Positions 24,398 through 33,230 of a stretch of 64,000 nucleotides of DNA are shown one piece after another (within the stretch, counting starts at the first letter, position 1; each line of letters begins with the position of its first letter). The notes below the pieces were generated by a model that did no database searches, was not told where the DNA came from, and saw nothing but the letters and a program-made list of their open reading frames with translations. The translations under genes were made by a program, and so were the position numbers. This DNA is from Actinomyces faecalis (GTDB taxonomy: Bacteria > Actinomycetota > Actinomycetes > Actinomycetales > Actinomycetaceae), in the NCBI RefSeq assembly GCF_013184985.2, contig NZ_CP063418.1:1922001-1986000 (forward strand). The letters run 5' to 3'.

Positions 24398-25740
24398 ACC
24401 AGCCGGTCCAGGACGACACCGGCGTCGCGGCGAGCCCTTGCCGTCTCGGCGGCCGACGACCCGGGGTCGGAGATGACGATCCCCCCGGCCAGGGCCTGGA
24501 TCGCACGCGTGAACCGTTCGGGGGTCGCGGTGTGGAGGGTCAGCAGCGGCTGCCCCTTGCGCACCGTGTCACCGGGCTTGGCGTGCATCTCGACCCCGGC
24601 CACGGCCTGGACCGGGTCCTCCTTACGCGCCCGGCCGGCTCCCAGGCGCCAGGCGGCCACGCCGACGGCGAGCGCGTCCAGTCGCGTGAGCACGCCGTCG
24701 TCCGGGGCGGTGACCTCCTCCGTCTCCTCAGCCACCGGCAACGGGGCGTCCGGGTCGCCGTCCTGGCGCCGGATCATCTCGCGCCACACGTCCATAGCAC
24801 GTCCGTCAGCCAGCGCCCCACGCAGCTCGTCCTCGCTGACCGGGCGGCCTGCGGCGTCGAGCATCTCGCTGGCCAGTGCCACGGTGAGGTCGACGACGTC
24901 GGCCGGGCCTCCACCGCTGAGCACCTCCAGGCTCTCGCGTACCTCCAGCGCGTTGCCGGCAGTGCGGCCCAGCGGGGTGGACATGTCTGTCAGCAGGGCA
25001 CGGGTGGCGACCCCGGCGTCCTTGCCCAGGGTCACCATGGTCTCGGCCAGCTCGCGGGCCTGGTCCAGGTCCTTCATGAAGGCGCCAGACCCCACCTTGA
25101 CGTCCAGGACGAGGGCGCCGGTCCCCTCGGCGATCTTCTTGCTCATGATCGAGGAGGCGATCAGAGGCACGCAGGAGACGGTTCCGGTGGTGTCTCGCAG
25201 GGCGTAGAGCTTCTTGTCCGCCGGGGCCAGTCCCGCCCCCGCAGCGCACACGACGGCGCCGGGGCCGGAGGAGGAGAGCATGTCCATGATCTCGTCGTTG
25301 CTCAGCGCCGCGCGCCACCCGGGAACCGACTCCAGCTTGTCCAGGGTGCCGCCGGTGTGGCCCAGGCCACGGCCCGAGAGCTGGGGCACGCTCACGCCGA
25401 AGACGGCGACGAGCGGAGCCAGCGGCAGGGTGATCTTGTCCCCCACCCCGCCGGTGGAGTGCTTGTCCGCGGTAGGCCGGTCGAGGCTGGAGAAGTCCAT
25501 CCGCTCGCCCGAGCGGATCATGGCCTGGGTCCAGCGGGCGGTCTCAGAGCGTTCCATGCCGTTGAGGTAGATCGCCATCGCCAGGGCGCTCATCTGCTCC
25601 TCAGCCACGACACCGCGGGTGTAGGCGTCGACGACCCAGTCGATCTGAGCGTCGGTCAGACGGTGGTGGTCACGCTTGGCTGCGATGACGTCAACGGCAT
25701 CGAAGGGCTCGACAGCGGTACGAGCAGGCTGGGTGGTCAT
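24394..25740 (-). CDS. deoA: Thymidine/pyrimidine-nucleoside phosphorylase
   Basis: 448 aa. Glycosyltransferase family 3 fold with the phosphate-binding KHSTGGVGDK (near 88-97), the GRGLGHTGGTLDKLESVPG signature (about 126-144) and SSIMSKKIAEG (about 190-200), plus the PYNP C-terminal domain (AWRLGAGR, the GDTVRKGQPLLTLH stretch). It phosphorolyses thymidine, and probably deoxyuridine, to base and deoxyribose 1-phosphate. Nine nucleotides separate it from cdd, and it overlaps pepT by 4 nt. Confidence 0.95.
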   Translation of the reverse strand: MTTQPARTAVEPFDAVDVIAAKRDHHRLTDAQIDWVVDAYTRGVVAEEQMSALAMAIYLNGMERSETARWTQAMIRSGERMDFSSLDRPTADKHSTGGVGDKITLPLAPLVAVFGVSVPQLSGRGLGHTGGTLDKLESVPGWRAALSNDEIMDMLSSSGPGAVVCAAGAGLAPADKKLYALRDTTGTVSCVPLIASSIMSKKIAEGTGALVLDVKVGSGAFMKDLDQARELAETMVTLGKDAGVATRALLTDMSTPLGRTAGNALEVRESLEVLSGGGPADVVDLTVALASEMLDAAGRPVSEDELRGALADGRAMDVWREMIRRQDGDPDAPLPVAEETEEVTAPDDGVLTRLDALAVGVAAWRLGAGRARKEDPVQAVAGVEMHAKPGDTVRKGQPLLTLHTATPERFTRAIQALAGGIVISDPGSSAAETARARRDAGVVLDRLV

Positions 25741-25749
25741 GGACGGCTC

Positions 25750-26289
25750 CTAGTGGTCCAGTGGTGCGGAAGGCGGGACAGGCAGGGCGGGACGCCTCCG
25801 GCAGCGGCCCGCGCTCGGTCTGTCACGGGCGTCGTCAGGAGCAACGGCTCCCTCGACCTGGGCCATGTCCTGGACGGTGAACCGGCCAGGTAGGACCTCG
25901 TCGATACTCATACGGCCACCGGGCATCGCCAGCACCATGTCCGGGTGGGCGTGCTCGGCCAGGACCTGACGGCACCGTCCGCACGGGGCGCAGGCCTCAC
26001 CGCGCCCGTCCACGCATGCGAAGGCGACCAGCCGCCCGCCACCGGTGCGAACGAGCTCGCAGACCAGCCCGCACTCCGCGCACAGGGTGACGCCGTAGCC
26101 CGCGTTCTCGACGTTGCAGCCCGAGACGTAGCGACCGTCGTCCGTCAGTGCAGCGGCACCGACCCGGAAGCGAGAGTAGGGGGCGTAGGCGTGCTCCATC
26201 GCCTCGACGGCGAGCTCGTGCAGACGCGACCAGGTGGCCTCGTCGACGTCACCCGGGACGTAGGAGTCTGGTGCAGCGTGCTCAGTCAT
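25750..26289 (-). CDS. cdd: Cytidine deaminase
   Basis: 179 aa zinc enzyme that converts cytidine and deoxycytidine to uridine and deoxyuridine. Zinc ligands are C70, C103 and C106 and the catalytic Glu is E72 (CAECGLV, PCGRCRQVL), the homotetrameric type. The ATG at 26289 has a GAGGAGGA ribosome site. The catalytic domain normally ends near residue 145 (GRFTVQDMAQ); here about 35 extra Arg/Pro-rich residues follow before the stop, probably a drifted tail. It feeds deoA. Confidence 0.93.
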   Translation of the reverse strand: MTEHAAPDSYVPGDVDEATWSRLHELAVEAMEHAYAPYSRFRVGAAALTDDGRYVSGCNVENAGYGVTLCAECGLVCELVRTGGGRLVAFACVDGRGEACAPCGRCRQVLAEHAHPDMVLAMPGGRMSIDEVLPGRFTVQDMAQVEGAVAPDDARDRPSAGRCRRRPALPVPPSAPLDH

Positions 26290-26419
26290 CCTGTCCTCCT
26301 CCACCGTGGGCGTCCCTGGCCCGCAGTGGAACACCGAAGATACACCCCCAGCGCTCGTGGGGCGTCTCCGCCTCACGCTGTCCTGTCCCTGCTGCGCGCC
26401 TGATACCGCCGATAAGAGC

Positions 26420-26455
26420 CGTCCCGCTCGCCTCCTTGAGGAGGCGAGCGGGACG
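26420..26455 (-). terminator. Hairpin between nucleoside permease and cdd
   Basis: Perfect 16-bp arms (26420-26435 and 26440-26455) with a TTGA loop, 35 nt past the stop of the second permease. It separates the transporter genes from the cdd-deoA-pepT-deoC group, either as a full or a partial terminator. Confidence 0.75.
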
Positions 26456-26489
26456 CAACGGTCTCAGGAGCAGGTCCCTGGGACACCGA

Positions 26490-27770
26490 TCACGGGTAGG
26501 GCACGCCCTCCGCGGCAGGGGCGCGGACCTTGCCGACGTACCCCGCCACCGCCAGGATGGTGACGACGTAGGGGATCATGAGGATGAAGTTCGCCGGAAT
26601 CGGCGAGCCGACAACGGACAGCGTCTGTCCCACGGCGGTGGCAAAGCCGAAGAGCAGGGCGGCGTACAAGGTGCCCACCGGGTTCCACGCACCCAGGATC
26701 ATCGCGGCCAGGGCGATGAAGCCGTTGCCCGCGGACATCTCCTTGGTGAAGGCCAGGCCCGAGCCCACCGTGAAGAAGGCGCCACCGAGTCCTGCCAGCG
26801 CGCCCCCCAGCATGAGGTTGTTGACGCGGGTACGCATGACCTTGATGCCGACCGTGTCCGCGGCCTTGGGGTGCTCACCCACGGCGCGCATCCGCAGCCC
26901 CCAGCGGGAGTGGAAGAGCATGAAGGACAGGACCGCGACCGCGACGTACATGAGGTAGACCAGGATCGTCTGGCGGAAGAGCACCGGACCGAGGACGGGC
27001 ACCTGTGCCAGGACCGGGATCGAGATCACCGGCAGACGCGTGGCGCTGTTGAGGGTCGCGGCGTTGTCAGTCAGGACCGTGGAGAAGAAGAAGCCGGTCA
27101 GCCCCGTGACCAGCACGTTGAGCACGACGCCGACGACGATCTGGTTGACCCGGTAGCGCAGTCCGAACAGCGCCAGCAGCAGGGCGACGAGCACACCGGC
27201 CAACGGCGCGGCGCACATCCCGATCCAGGGGTTCCTCGTGACCGAGGCGACCACGGCGCCAAGGAAGGCTCCCCCCAGCAGCTGGCCCTCGATGGCGATG
27301 TTGATGGTTCCGGATCGCTCTCCGACGACGCCGGACAGGCCTCCGAAGACCAGCGGGACGGACAGCGCGAGCGCGGAGGACAGGATCGTCACCAGCGGGA
27401 TGACGGTGTCCCGTCCGGCGCCGGCCCAGGTCAGGAAGGAGACGATGAAGGCCAGGCCCAGCAGGACGCTCGCCCAGGCAGGTACCGTCGCACGAGCCAG
27501 TGCCCGGCGGACGATGACGGCGGTCGCTGCTGCAGCCAGGACCGCCATAGCGGCGATGACGCCTCTCGCTCCCAGCTCCAGGACCGGGATGACGACGAAG
27601 TCTGTCGAGGTCGACAGCTGGAAGCGGGTGGAGCCGTGCGAGGCCAGGGCCATGAGCACGGTGAGCAGGGTGACGATGCCACCGGTCACCGGCATCTTGA
27701 GGGCCACCGGCTGCGTGATCTCGGCGGCCTTGGAGGCAACGGACGGCTGTGTCGCGGTCAGGGCAGTCAT
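26490..27770 (-). CDS. Nucleoside ABC transporter permease 2 (YufQ/NupC type)
   Basis: 426 aa with about ten membrane helices in the BPD_transp_2 fold. The conserved GLSGVVGERSGTINIAIEGQ segment near residue 150 is the hallmark of the YufQ branch that works with BMP receptors. It forms the channel with the neighbouring permease to import purine or pyrimidine nucleosides. The gap to the upstream permease is only 3 nt. The N-terminal 25 residues are hydrophilic and cytosolic. Confidence 0.9.
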   Translation of the reverse strand: MTALTATQPSVASKAAEITQPVALKMPVTGGIVTLLTVLMALASHGSTRFQLSTSTDFVVIPVLELGARGVIAAMAVLAAAATAVIVRRALARATVPAWASVLLGLAFIVSFLTWAGAGRDTVIPLVTILSSALALSVPLVFGGLSGVVGERSGTINIAIEGQLLGGAFLGAVVASVTRNPWIGMCAAPLAGVLVALLLALFGLRYRVNQIVVGVVLNVLVTGLTGFFFSTVLTDNAATLNSATRLPVISIPVLAQVPVLGPVLFRQTILVYLMYVAVAVLSFMLFHSRWGLRMRAVGEHPKAADTVGIKVMRTRVNNLMLGGALAGLGGAFFTVGSGLAFTKEMSAGNGFIALAAMILGAWNPVGTLYAALLFGFATAVGQTLSVVGSPIPANFILMIPYVVTILAVAGYVGKVRAPAAEGVPYP

Positions 27771-27773
27771 GGA

Positions 27774-29042
27774 TCAGGCCTCCTGGGTCGCGGTCGTCGA
27801 GGCGGCGTCGGTGGAGGGCGAGGAGCCGGCCTCGCGGCGCGAGCGCTTCCAGGACCCGGGTGCCGGCAGGTGGTAGATCGCACGCACCAGCGGAGGCGCG
27901 GCGATGAAGAGCACGATGGTGGACTGAAGGACCAGGACGATATCGATCGGTGTACCGGTGGCGGCCTGCATCGTCGTACCGCCTGCCGTGAGGGCGCCGA
28001 AGAGCAGGCCGGCCAGCACCGTGCCCAGAGGCTTGGAGCGTCCCAGCAGCGCCACCGTCATGGCGTCGAAGCCGACCGACCCGGCGATCGAGGTGGTCAG
28101 GTAGTGCTGGGTGCCGAGCACAGGACCGGAGGCTGCCAGGCCGCACAGGGCCCCGGAGACCAGCATGACCAGCACCGTGACACGAGGGACCGAGATACCG
28201 GCAGTCCGTGCGGCCTCAGGGTTGAGACCCGTCGCACGGAACTGGAAGCCGATCTCACTGCGCTCCAGCAGCCACCACACGAACACGGCAGCTGCCAGCG
28301 CCACGAGGAAGCCCAGGTGGAGGCGGAAGGAGTCACCCAGCAGCCTGGGGTACTGGGCACCTGCCAGGATCGGCAGCGACTTGGGGTTGGCGTTACCCTC
28401 CCCGATAAAGGCGTCGGTCGTCAGGGCGTGCGAGAGCAGGAACAAGGCGATGGAGTTGAGCATGATGGTCGTGATGACCTCGCTCGCTCCGGTCAGGGCC
28501 TTGAGGAGGCCTGGGATCGCACCCCACAGCAGGCCGCCCAGGACGCAGCCCAGCACAGCAGCCAGCAGCGCCAGTCCCGCGGGCAGGTGCCAGGTGAAGC
28601 CGACGTAGCCACCCACCACGGCACCCAGGATGATCTGGCCCTGCCCACCCACGTTGAACAGGCCGGCACGGAAGGCTACCGCCATACCCAGTCCCGCCAG
28701 GATGAGAGGGGTCGCCACCGTGAGCGTCTCGGTCAGGGGCCGCCACATGCGGGCCGGGGTACTGGCCTGCCAGTCGAAGAGACCACCACGCACGAGCGCG
28801 GTATAGGCCTCGGTCAGGGAGGTACCGACGGCGCCGAGGAGGTCCGAGGGCCGGGCGAAGAAGTACCCGGCGCTGGTGCGTACGTCAGGGTCAGCGACGA
28901 GGATGAGGACCGAGCCTACGATCATCGCCGTCAGGACGGCCAGGACTCCCATCAGCCCGTTGGACTCGGCGATCTGTCGCAGGAGGCCAGGCCTGGCCTG
29001 GGTCTGCTTGGTGGGGGTGGTCACGGTGCTCTCGCTCATCAC
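27774..29042 (-). CDS. Nucleoside ABC transporter permease 1 (YufP/NupB type)
   Basis: 422 aa, about nine helices, BPD_transp_2 fold, with the FRAGLFNVGGQGQIILGA motif near residue 125 typical of YufP. The first codon is GTG 29042, whose last two bases and the next A form the ATPase stop (GTGA overlap); ATG 29039 immediately after is an equal alternative. The C-terminal 40 residues are charged and rich in Ser/Thr. Partner of the second permease. Confidence 0.9.
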   Translation of the reverse strand: MMSESTVTTPTKQTQARPGLLRQIAESNGLMGVLAVLTAMIVGSVLILVADPDVRTSAGYFFARPSDLLGAVGTSLTEAYTALVRGGLFDWQASTPARMWRPLTETLTVATPLILAGLGMAVAFRAGLFNVGGQGQIILGAVVGGYVGFTWHLPAGLALLAAVLGCVLGGLLWGAIPGLLKALTGASEVITTIMLNSIALFLLSHALTTDAFIGEGNANPKSLPILAGAQYPRLLGDSFRLHLGFLVALAAAVFVWWLLERSEIGFQFRATGLNPEAARTAGISVPRVTVLVMLVSGALCGLAASGPVLGTQHYLTTSIAGSVGFDAMTVALLGRSKPLGTVLAGLLFGALTAGGTTMQAATGTPIDIVLVLQSTIVLFIAAPPLVRAIYHLPAPGSWKRSRREAGSSPSTDAASTTATQEA

Positions 29043-30610
29043 TTCTCCTCTCCGGCAACAGCGTGCGCGGCGGCAGAGGCCTCGTCCTCCTGGGCGCGGG
29101 CCGTGGCCTCCTCCAGGGGGACGCCGGCCATCATCAGGCCCAGGATCGAGCGTGGTGTGTCAGGCGGCACGATGCCGACCACCCGGCCGCGGTACATCAC
29201 GGCGATGCGGTCAGACAGGGCGTAGACCTCGTCCAGCTCGGAGGAGATGATGAGGACGGCTGTCCCCCGGTCCCGCTCAGCAACGATGCGTTGGTGGACG
29301 AACTCGATGGATCCCACGTCCAGACCCCGGGTGGGCTGGGAGGCCACGAGCACCGTGAGCGGCCGGGAGAGCTCGCGCGCAAGAATCGCCTTCTGCTGGT
29401 TACCTCCCGACAGCGTGGAGATCGGGTCAGCCACGTCCGTGACGCGCACGTCAAACTCCTCGCGCAGCGCCTCAGCGTGAGCACGGACCTTGGCCGGGCT
29501 GATCGAGGGCCCCAAGCCGAACGCGGGATCGTCGTAACGATCGAGGATCATGTTCTCGGCCACGGAGAAGCCAGCGATCATGCCGTCGGTCGAGCGGTCC
29601 TCCGGGACAAATCCGAGCCCCGCCCCCAGCCGCCGGTGGACGTCAAGGCTGGTGACGTCCCGGCCGCCAAAGGAGACCGTGCCAGTGGACGGACGGTGCA
29701 GGCCCAGGATGACCTCGCTGAGCTCGGTCTGCCCGTTGCCCTGGACCCCGGCCACACCCAGGATCTCGCCGTCGTGCACAGTGAGGTTGACCTCGTCGAG
29801 CAGGACCGTGCCGTCCTGGACGAGGCTGAGGTCACGCAGCTCCAGGCCAGGCTCACCAGGACGTGCCGGCTCCTTGTCCACGGACAACGAGACCTCGTGG
29901 CCCACCATAAGGCTGGCCAGCTCGGTCTGGGAGGCCGTGGGAGAGGCGGTGCCCACCACCTTGCCGCGGCGGATCACCGTGATCGTGTCCGCGATCTCGC
30001 GGACCTCGCGCAGCTTGTGGGTGATGAAGACGATCGAGGTGCCCGCAGCCTTCAGGTCCCGCATGATCGCGATCAGCTCGTCGGTCTCCTGCGGGGTGAG
30101 CACCGCCGTCGGCTCATCAAGGATGAGCACCTTGGCATCGCGTGACAGCGCCTTGATGATCTCCACGCGCTGCTGGACACCGACCGGCAGGTCCTCGATG
30201 TAGGCCCCGGGATCCACGTCGAAGCCAAAACGCTCAGAAATCTGCCGGACCTTGGCGGCTGCGGCGCGCGCGTCAATGATGCCCCCGCCCCTGCCCACCG
30301 GCTCGTACCCCAGCGCCACCGACTCGGCCACGGTGAACACGGGCACCAGCATGAAGTGCTGGTGGACCATGCCGATCCCGGCCGCCACGGCCTGACCGGG
30401 CCCGGAGAACGTCACCGGCTCGCCGTCGATGAGGATCTGGCCGTCGTCGGGCTGGTAGAGCCCGTACAGCACGTTCATGAGAGTGGACTTGCCAGCACCG
30501 TTCTCGCCCAGCAGGGCGTGGATCTGGCCGGGTTCCACCGTGATGTTGATGTGGTCGTTGGCCACGAGAGATCCGAAGACCTTCGTGATCCCACGGAGCT
30601 CCAGCTGCAC
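29039..30610 (-). CDS. Nucleoside ABC transporter ATP-binding protein (YufO/NupA type, tandem domains)
   Basis: 523 aa with two fused nucleotide-binding domains, as in RbsA/YufO. The first has a full Walker A (GENGAGKST, 35-43), a degenerate signature (LPVGVQQR) and Walker B VLILDEPTAVL. The second has an altered P-loop (VQGNGQTEL) but a good signature (LSGGNQQK), the normal asymmetry of this family. Start is GTG 30610. The message is separated from that of the binding protein by a 15-bp hairpin, which may lower expression relative to the receptor. Confidence 0.92.
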   Translation of the reverse strand: MQLELRGITKVFGSLVANDHINITVEPGQIHALLGENGAGKSTLMNVLYGLYQPDDGQILIDGEPVTFSGPGQAVAAGIGMVHQHFMLVPVFTVAESVALGYEPVGRGGGIIDARAAAAKVRQISERFGFDVDPGAYIEDLPVGVQQRVEIIKALSRDAKVLILDEPTAVLTPQETDELIAIMRDLKAAGTSIVFITHKLREVREIADTITVIRRGKVVGTASPTASQTELASLMVGHEVSLSVDKEPARPGEPGLELRDLSLVQDGTVLLDEVNLTVHDGEILGVAGVQGNGQTELSEVILGLHRPSTGTVSFGGRDVTSLDVHRRLGAGLGFVPEDRSTDGMIAGFSVAENMILDRYDDPAFGLGPSISPAKVRAHAEALREEFDVRVTDVADPISTLSGGNQQKAILARELSRPLTVLVASQPTRGLDVGSIEFVHQRIVAERDRGTAVLIISSELDEVYALSDRIAVMYRGRVVGIVPPDTPRSILGLMMAGVPLEEATARAQEDEASAAAHAVAGEEK

Positions 30611-30683
30611 GTGTGCTCGCTTCCGTCGGGGCTGACGCCGGGAGGGGACGAATGAAATATAGAGCCTCGCGGCTGCCTGTGCA

Positions 30684-30719
30684 CTGACGCCGTCGGCCCG
30701 GGCAGGCCGACGGCGTCAG
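30684..30719 (-). terminator. Hairpin between nucleoside-binding lipoprotein and ATPase genes
   Basis: Perfect 15-bp arms (30684-30698 and 30705-30719) with a 6-nt loop, 61 nt after the lipoprotein stop. Within a transporter operon such a stem is often a partial terminator or 3' stabiliser that gives more binding protein than membrane subunits. Confidence 0.7.
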
Positions 30720-30780
30720 CGTCACTCGTACGTGATCACACCTGGGGCACGGTCACGAGGACCGGATCACCCGGTGGTGA

Positions 30781-31887
30781 TCAGGAGGGGTCGTAGGCGG
30801 TGGACACGTCCAGGGAGCCGTCAACGATCTGCTTCTGGATCTCCTCGATCTTGCTCTTGACCTCAGCCGGGACCTTGGAGTCCCAGTCGTGGAAGGGGGC
30901 GATGGACACGCCGTCATTGGCCAGGGTGCCGATGAAGGGGGCAGAGCTGAACTTGCCGTCCTTGGCCTCCTTGACGGTGTCGTACACGGCAGTACCGATC
31001 TCCTTGACCACCGAGGTCACCATGTACTGGCCACCGTCGGTAGAGTTGAAGCCGTCGGCGTCCACCCACACGATGCCGTTGGTGTCCGCGCTGGCGGCCT
31101 TGACGGCAGCCAGGGTGCCCAGGCCCACCGGGCCGGCGACCGGCATGATGATGTCCGCGCCCTGGGACAGGAACTGCTCGGTCAGCTGCTGGCCCTTGGT
31201 GGTGTTGGAGAAGTCACCGACGAAGGACCCGCCTGTCGGGTTGGCCGGGTCCCAGCCCAGCACCTTGACGGAGGCGGAATTGTCCTCGTTGTACTTCTCA
31301 ACGCCCTTGGCGAAGCCCTCCATGAAGATCTGGACGGTCGGGATCGCCATGCCGCCGTAGGTGGCGACGGTGCCGGTCTTCGTGGTGCCGGCAGCCGCGT
31401 AGCCAGCGAGGTAGGCGGCCTCGGCGGTGTTGAAGATCAGCGGCTTGGCGTTGTCGTACTCCACCGTGCTGCCGTCTGCGTCGGTGAAGGTGGAGTCGAT
31501 GAGGGCGAACTTGATGTCCGGGTTGGCCTTGGCAGCGTCACCCAGGTCCTTGGCCAGGTTGAAGCCGACGCCGATGATGAGGTTGCAGCTCTGCTGGATC
31601 AAGGAGTCGACATTGGTCGGGTAGTCAGCAGCGTCGGTGGACTCCACGGCGACCGTGGCCACGCCCAGCTCGGACTTGGCCTTGTCCAGGCCCTCCTTGC
31701 CGGACTGGTTGAAGGACTGGTCATCAAAGCCACCCTCGTCAGAGACCATGCAGGCCTTGAAGTCAGAGGCGGCGTCCGCGGCCATGGAGCTGTCGGAGGA
31801 GGCGGAGTCGGAGGGGGCCGAGCCGCAGGCAGCCAGGCTCAGCGAAGCGGCCAGGCCCAAGGCGAGAACGGAGTATGTCTTCTTCAT
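30781..31887 (-). CDS. BMP family nucleoside-binding lipoprotein
   Basis: 368 aa from ATG 31887. Signal peptide MKKTYSVLAL plus lipobox LSLAAC, lipidated at C21, then an Ala/Ser-rich linker. The mature part matches the BMP/PnrA (Med) family: GGFDDQSFNQSG near residue 52-63, IIGVGFNLA near 104, FALIDSTF near 126 and TYGGMAIPTVQIFMEGF near 176. These proteins bind purine or other nucleosides for the ABC complex encoded just downstream. A GGAG lies 12 nt upstream, rather far; nothing else decides the start. Confidence 0.93.
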   Translation of the reverse strand: MKKTYSVLALGLAASLSLAACGSAPSDSASSDSSMAADAASDFKACMVSDEGGFDDQSFNQSGKEGLDKAKSELGVATVAVESTDAADYPTNVDSLIQQSCNLIIGVGFNLAKDLGDAAKANPDIKFALIDSTFTDADGSTVEYDNAKPLIFNTAEAAYLAGYAAAGTTKTGTVATYGGMAIPTVQIFMEGFAKGVEKYNEDNSASVKVLGWDPANPTGGSFVGDFSNTTKGQQLTEQFLSQGADIIMPVAGPVGLGTLAAVKAASADTNGIVWVDADGFNSTDGGQYMVTSVVKEIGTAVYDTVKEAKDGKFSSAPFIGTLANDGVSIAPFHDWDSKVPAEVKSKIEEIQKQIVDGSLDVSTAYDPS

Positions 31888-32058
31888 CACAGTTGCGATC
31901 TCCAGGGGAGGTTGGGATGTCACATCAGGCCGCCGGCTCACGGACCAGGCGGCGCACCGCACCAGGATAAACGCTCCGTGTGCGCGCCCGACACCTGCTG
32001 GACATCTTCCCGACAGATTCCCAGCAAGCGCGCGGACCGCGCAGAGGGGCGGTCCGGT

Positions 32059-33204
32059 CTAGAGCAGCTCCTCGCGCCCGGCCTCCTTGAGACGGTCGAC
32101 CACGCCCTTGACCTCCTGAGCGTGGTCCGGCGTCGTGACCAGAAGAGCATCGGGAGTGTCGACGACGACGAGACCGGGCACGCCCAGCAGCGTCACCTTC
32201 CGGCCCGTGGTCGAGGCGACCAGCGAACCGTCGCTGGCCCAGGCCTCCACGTCTGTCTCCTGGCCAGAGACGGCCAGCGCGTCAAGCACCGCGACACCGG
32301 CCGCCGGCCCCTGCTCACGCGCGGGGACGAGCTCGGCCAGGGCGTCGAAGCCACCGACGTCGTCCCATCCCATCGAGGCCGGGACCACGGCCACTCCCCC
32401 GGCGGCCGCCACGGGCTCGGCGATGGCGTGGTCGATGGCGATCTTCTCCAGCCCCGGCCACTGCCTCGCAAGGACCTCCTCGCGCTGAGGCGAGTCCCAG
32501 GACCCGGCGATCTCCTCGATCCCGGCCGCGAGCGCCGGGCGCTGGTGAGCCAGGTGGTCCAGCAGCACGCCGGCACGTGCCACGAACATCCCCGCGTTCC
32601 ACCGGTAGCTGCCGCTAGCGAGGTACCGCGCTGCCGTAGCGGCGTCAGGCTTCTCGGTGAAGCCCAGGACGCGTCGTCCCTCAGGGGCTCCGGCCACCTC
32701 GATCGGCTCACCGGCGTGGATGTAGCCGAAGGCGGTGGAGGGGCCGGTGGCCTCAATGCCGATGGTGACCACCCAGCCCTCCTGGGCCAGGACCGCCGCC
32801 TGGCGTACGGCACCGGTGAATGCCGCCTCGTCGGCGATGACCTGGTCCGCAGCGAAGGAGCCCACGAGGGCGTCACGGCCGTGCCGGCTGGCGATGACGG
32901 CTGCGGCCAGCCCGATCGCGGCCATCGAGTCACGCGGGCTCGGCTCGGCCAGGAGGTTCGTGGCCGGGACCTGGGGCAGCTGGGCGGCAACGGCGTCCAG
33001 GTGGGCGACGCCGGTCACCACGGTGACCGAGTCGGCCACAGGCTCCAGGCGCGATACCGTGCCCTGCAGGAGGCTGCGACCAGTACCGGTGAGGTCGAGG
33101 AGGAACTTCGGGCGGCTGCGGCGGCTCAGCGGCCACAGACGGGTCCCGGCCCCGCCTGCCGGGATGATCACGTGGATACGGGGGGCGCTCTGGTGCTCAG
33201 TCAC
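32059..33204 (-). CDS. manC: Mannose-1-phosphate guanylyltransferase (GDP-mannose synthesis)
   Basis: 381 aa nucleotidyltransferase. The pyrophosphorylase signature PAGGAGTRLWPLSR lies at about 15-28, with RPKFLLDL next; FTEKP and SMGWDDVGGFD are the sugar-binding motifs of the mannose-specific branch. It makes GDP-mannose from mannose 1-phosphate and GTP; the phosphohexomutase at 16.5 kb could supply the substrate. No mannose-6-phosphate isomerase domain is fused. The GTG at 33204 is chosen because TACGCT lies 7 nt upstream and homology starts there. Confidence 0.88.
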   Translation of the reverse strand: MTEHQSAPRIHVIIPAGGAGTRLWPLSRRSRPKFLLDLTGTGRSLLQGTVSRLEPVADSVTVVTGVAHLDAVAAQLPQVPATNLLAEPSPRDSMAAIGLAAAVIASRHGRDALVGSFAADQVIADEAAFTGAVRQAAVLAQEGWVVTIGIEATGPSTAFGYIHAGEPIEVAGAPEGRRVLGFTEKPDAATAARYLASGSYRWNAGMFVARAGVLLDHLAHQRPALAAGIEEIAGSWDSPQREEVLARQWPGLEKIAIDHAIAEPVAAAGGVAVVPASMGWDDVGGFDALAELVPAREQGPAAGVAVLDALAVSGQETDVEAWASDGSLVASTTGRKVTLLGVPGLVVVDTPDALLVTTPDHAQEVKGVVDRLKEAGREELL

Positions 33205-33211
33205 GGCCCCC

Positions 33212-33217
33212 AGCGTA
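33212..33217 (-). promoter_or_regulatory. -10 box of manC (leaderless promoter candidate)
   Basis: TACGCT on the minus strand, 7 nt before GTG 33204 and inside the 26-nt gap after the YihY gene. It suggests independent, leaderless transcription of manC. Confidence 0.4.
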
Positions 33218-33230
33218 GGCGACCGGCGGG

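Noticed and set aside
26148..29225. A 1,025-codon plus-strand open frame opposite the nucleoside permeases and cdd
   Set aside because: It is the antisense of three well-recognised genes, is full of His/Asp/Gln/Gly with no domain, and is explained by third-position GC bias.
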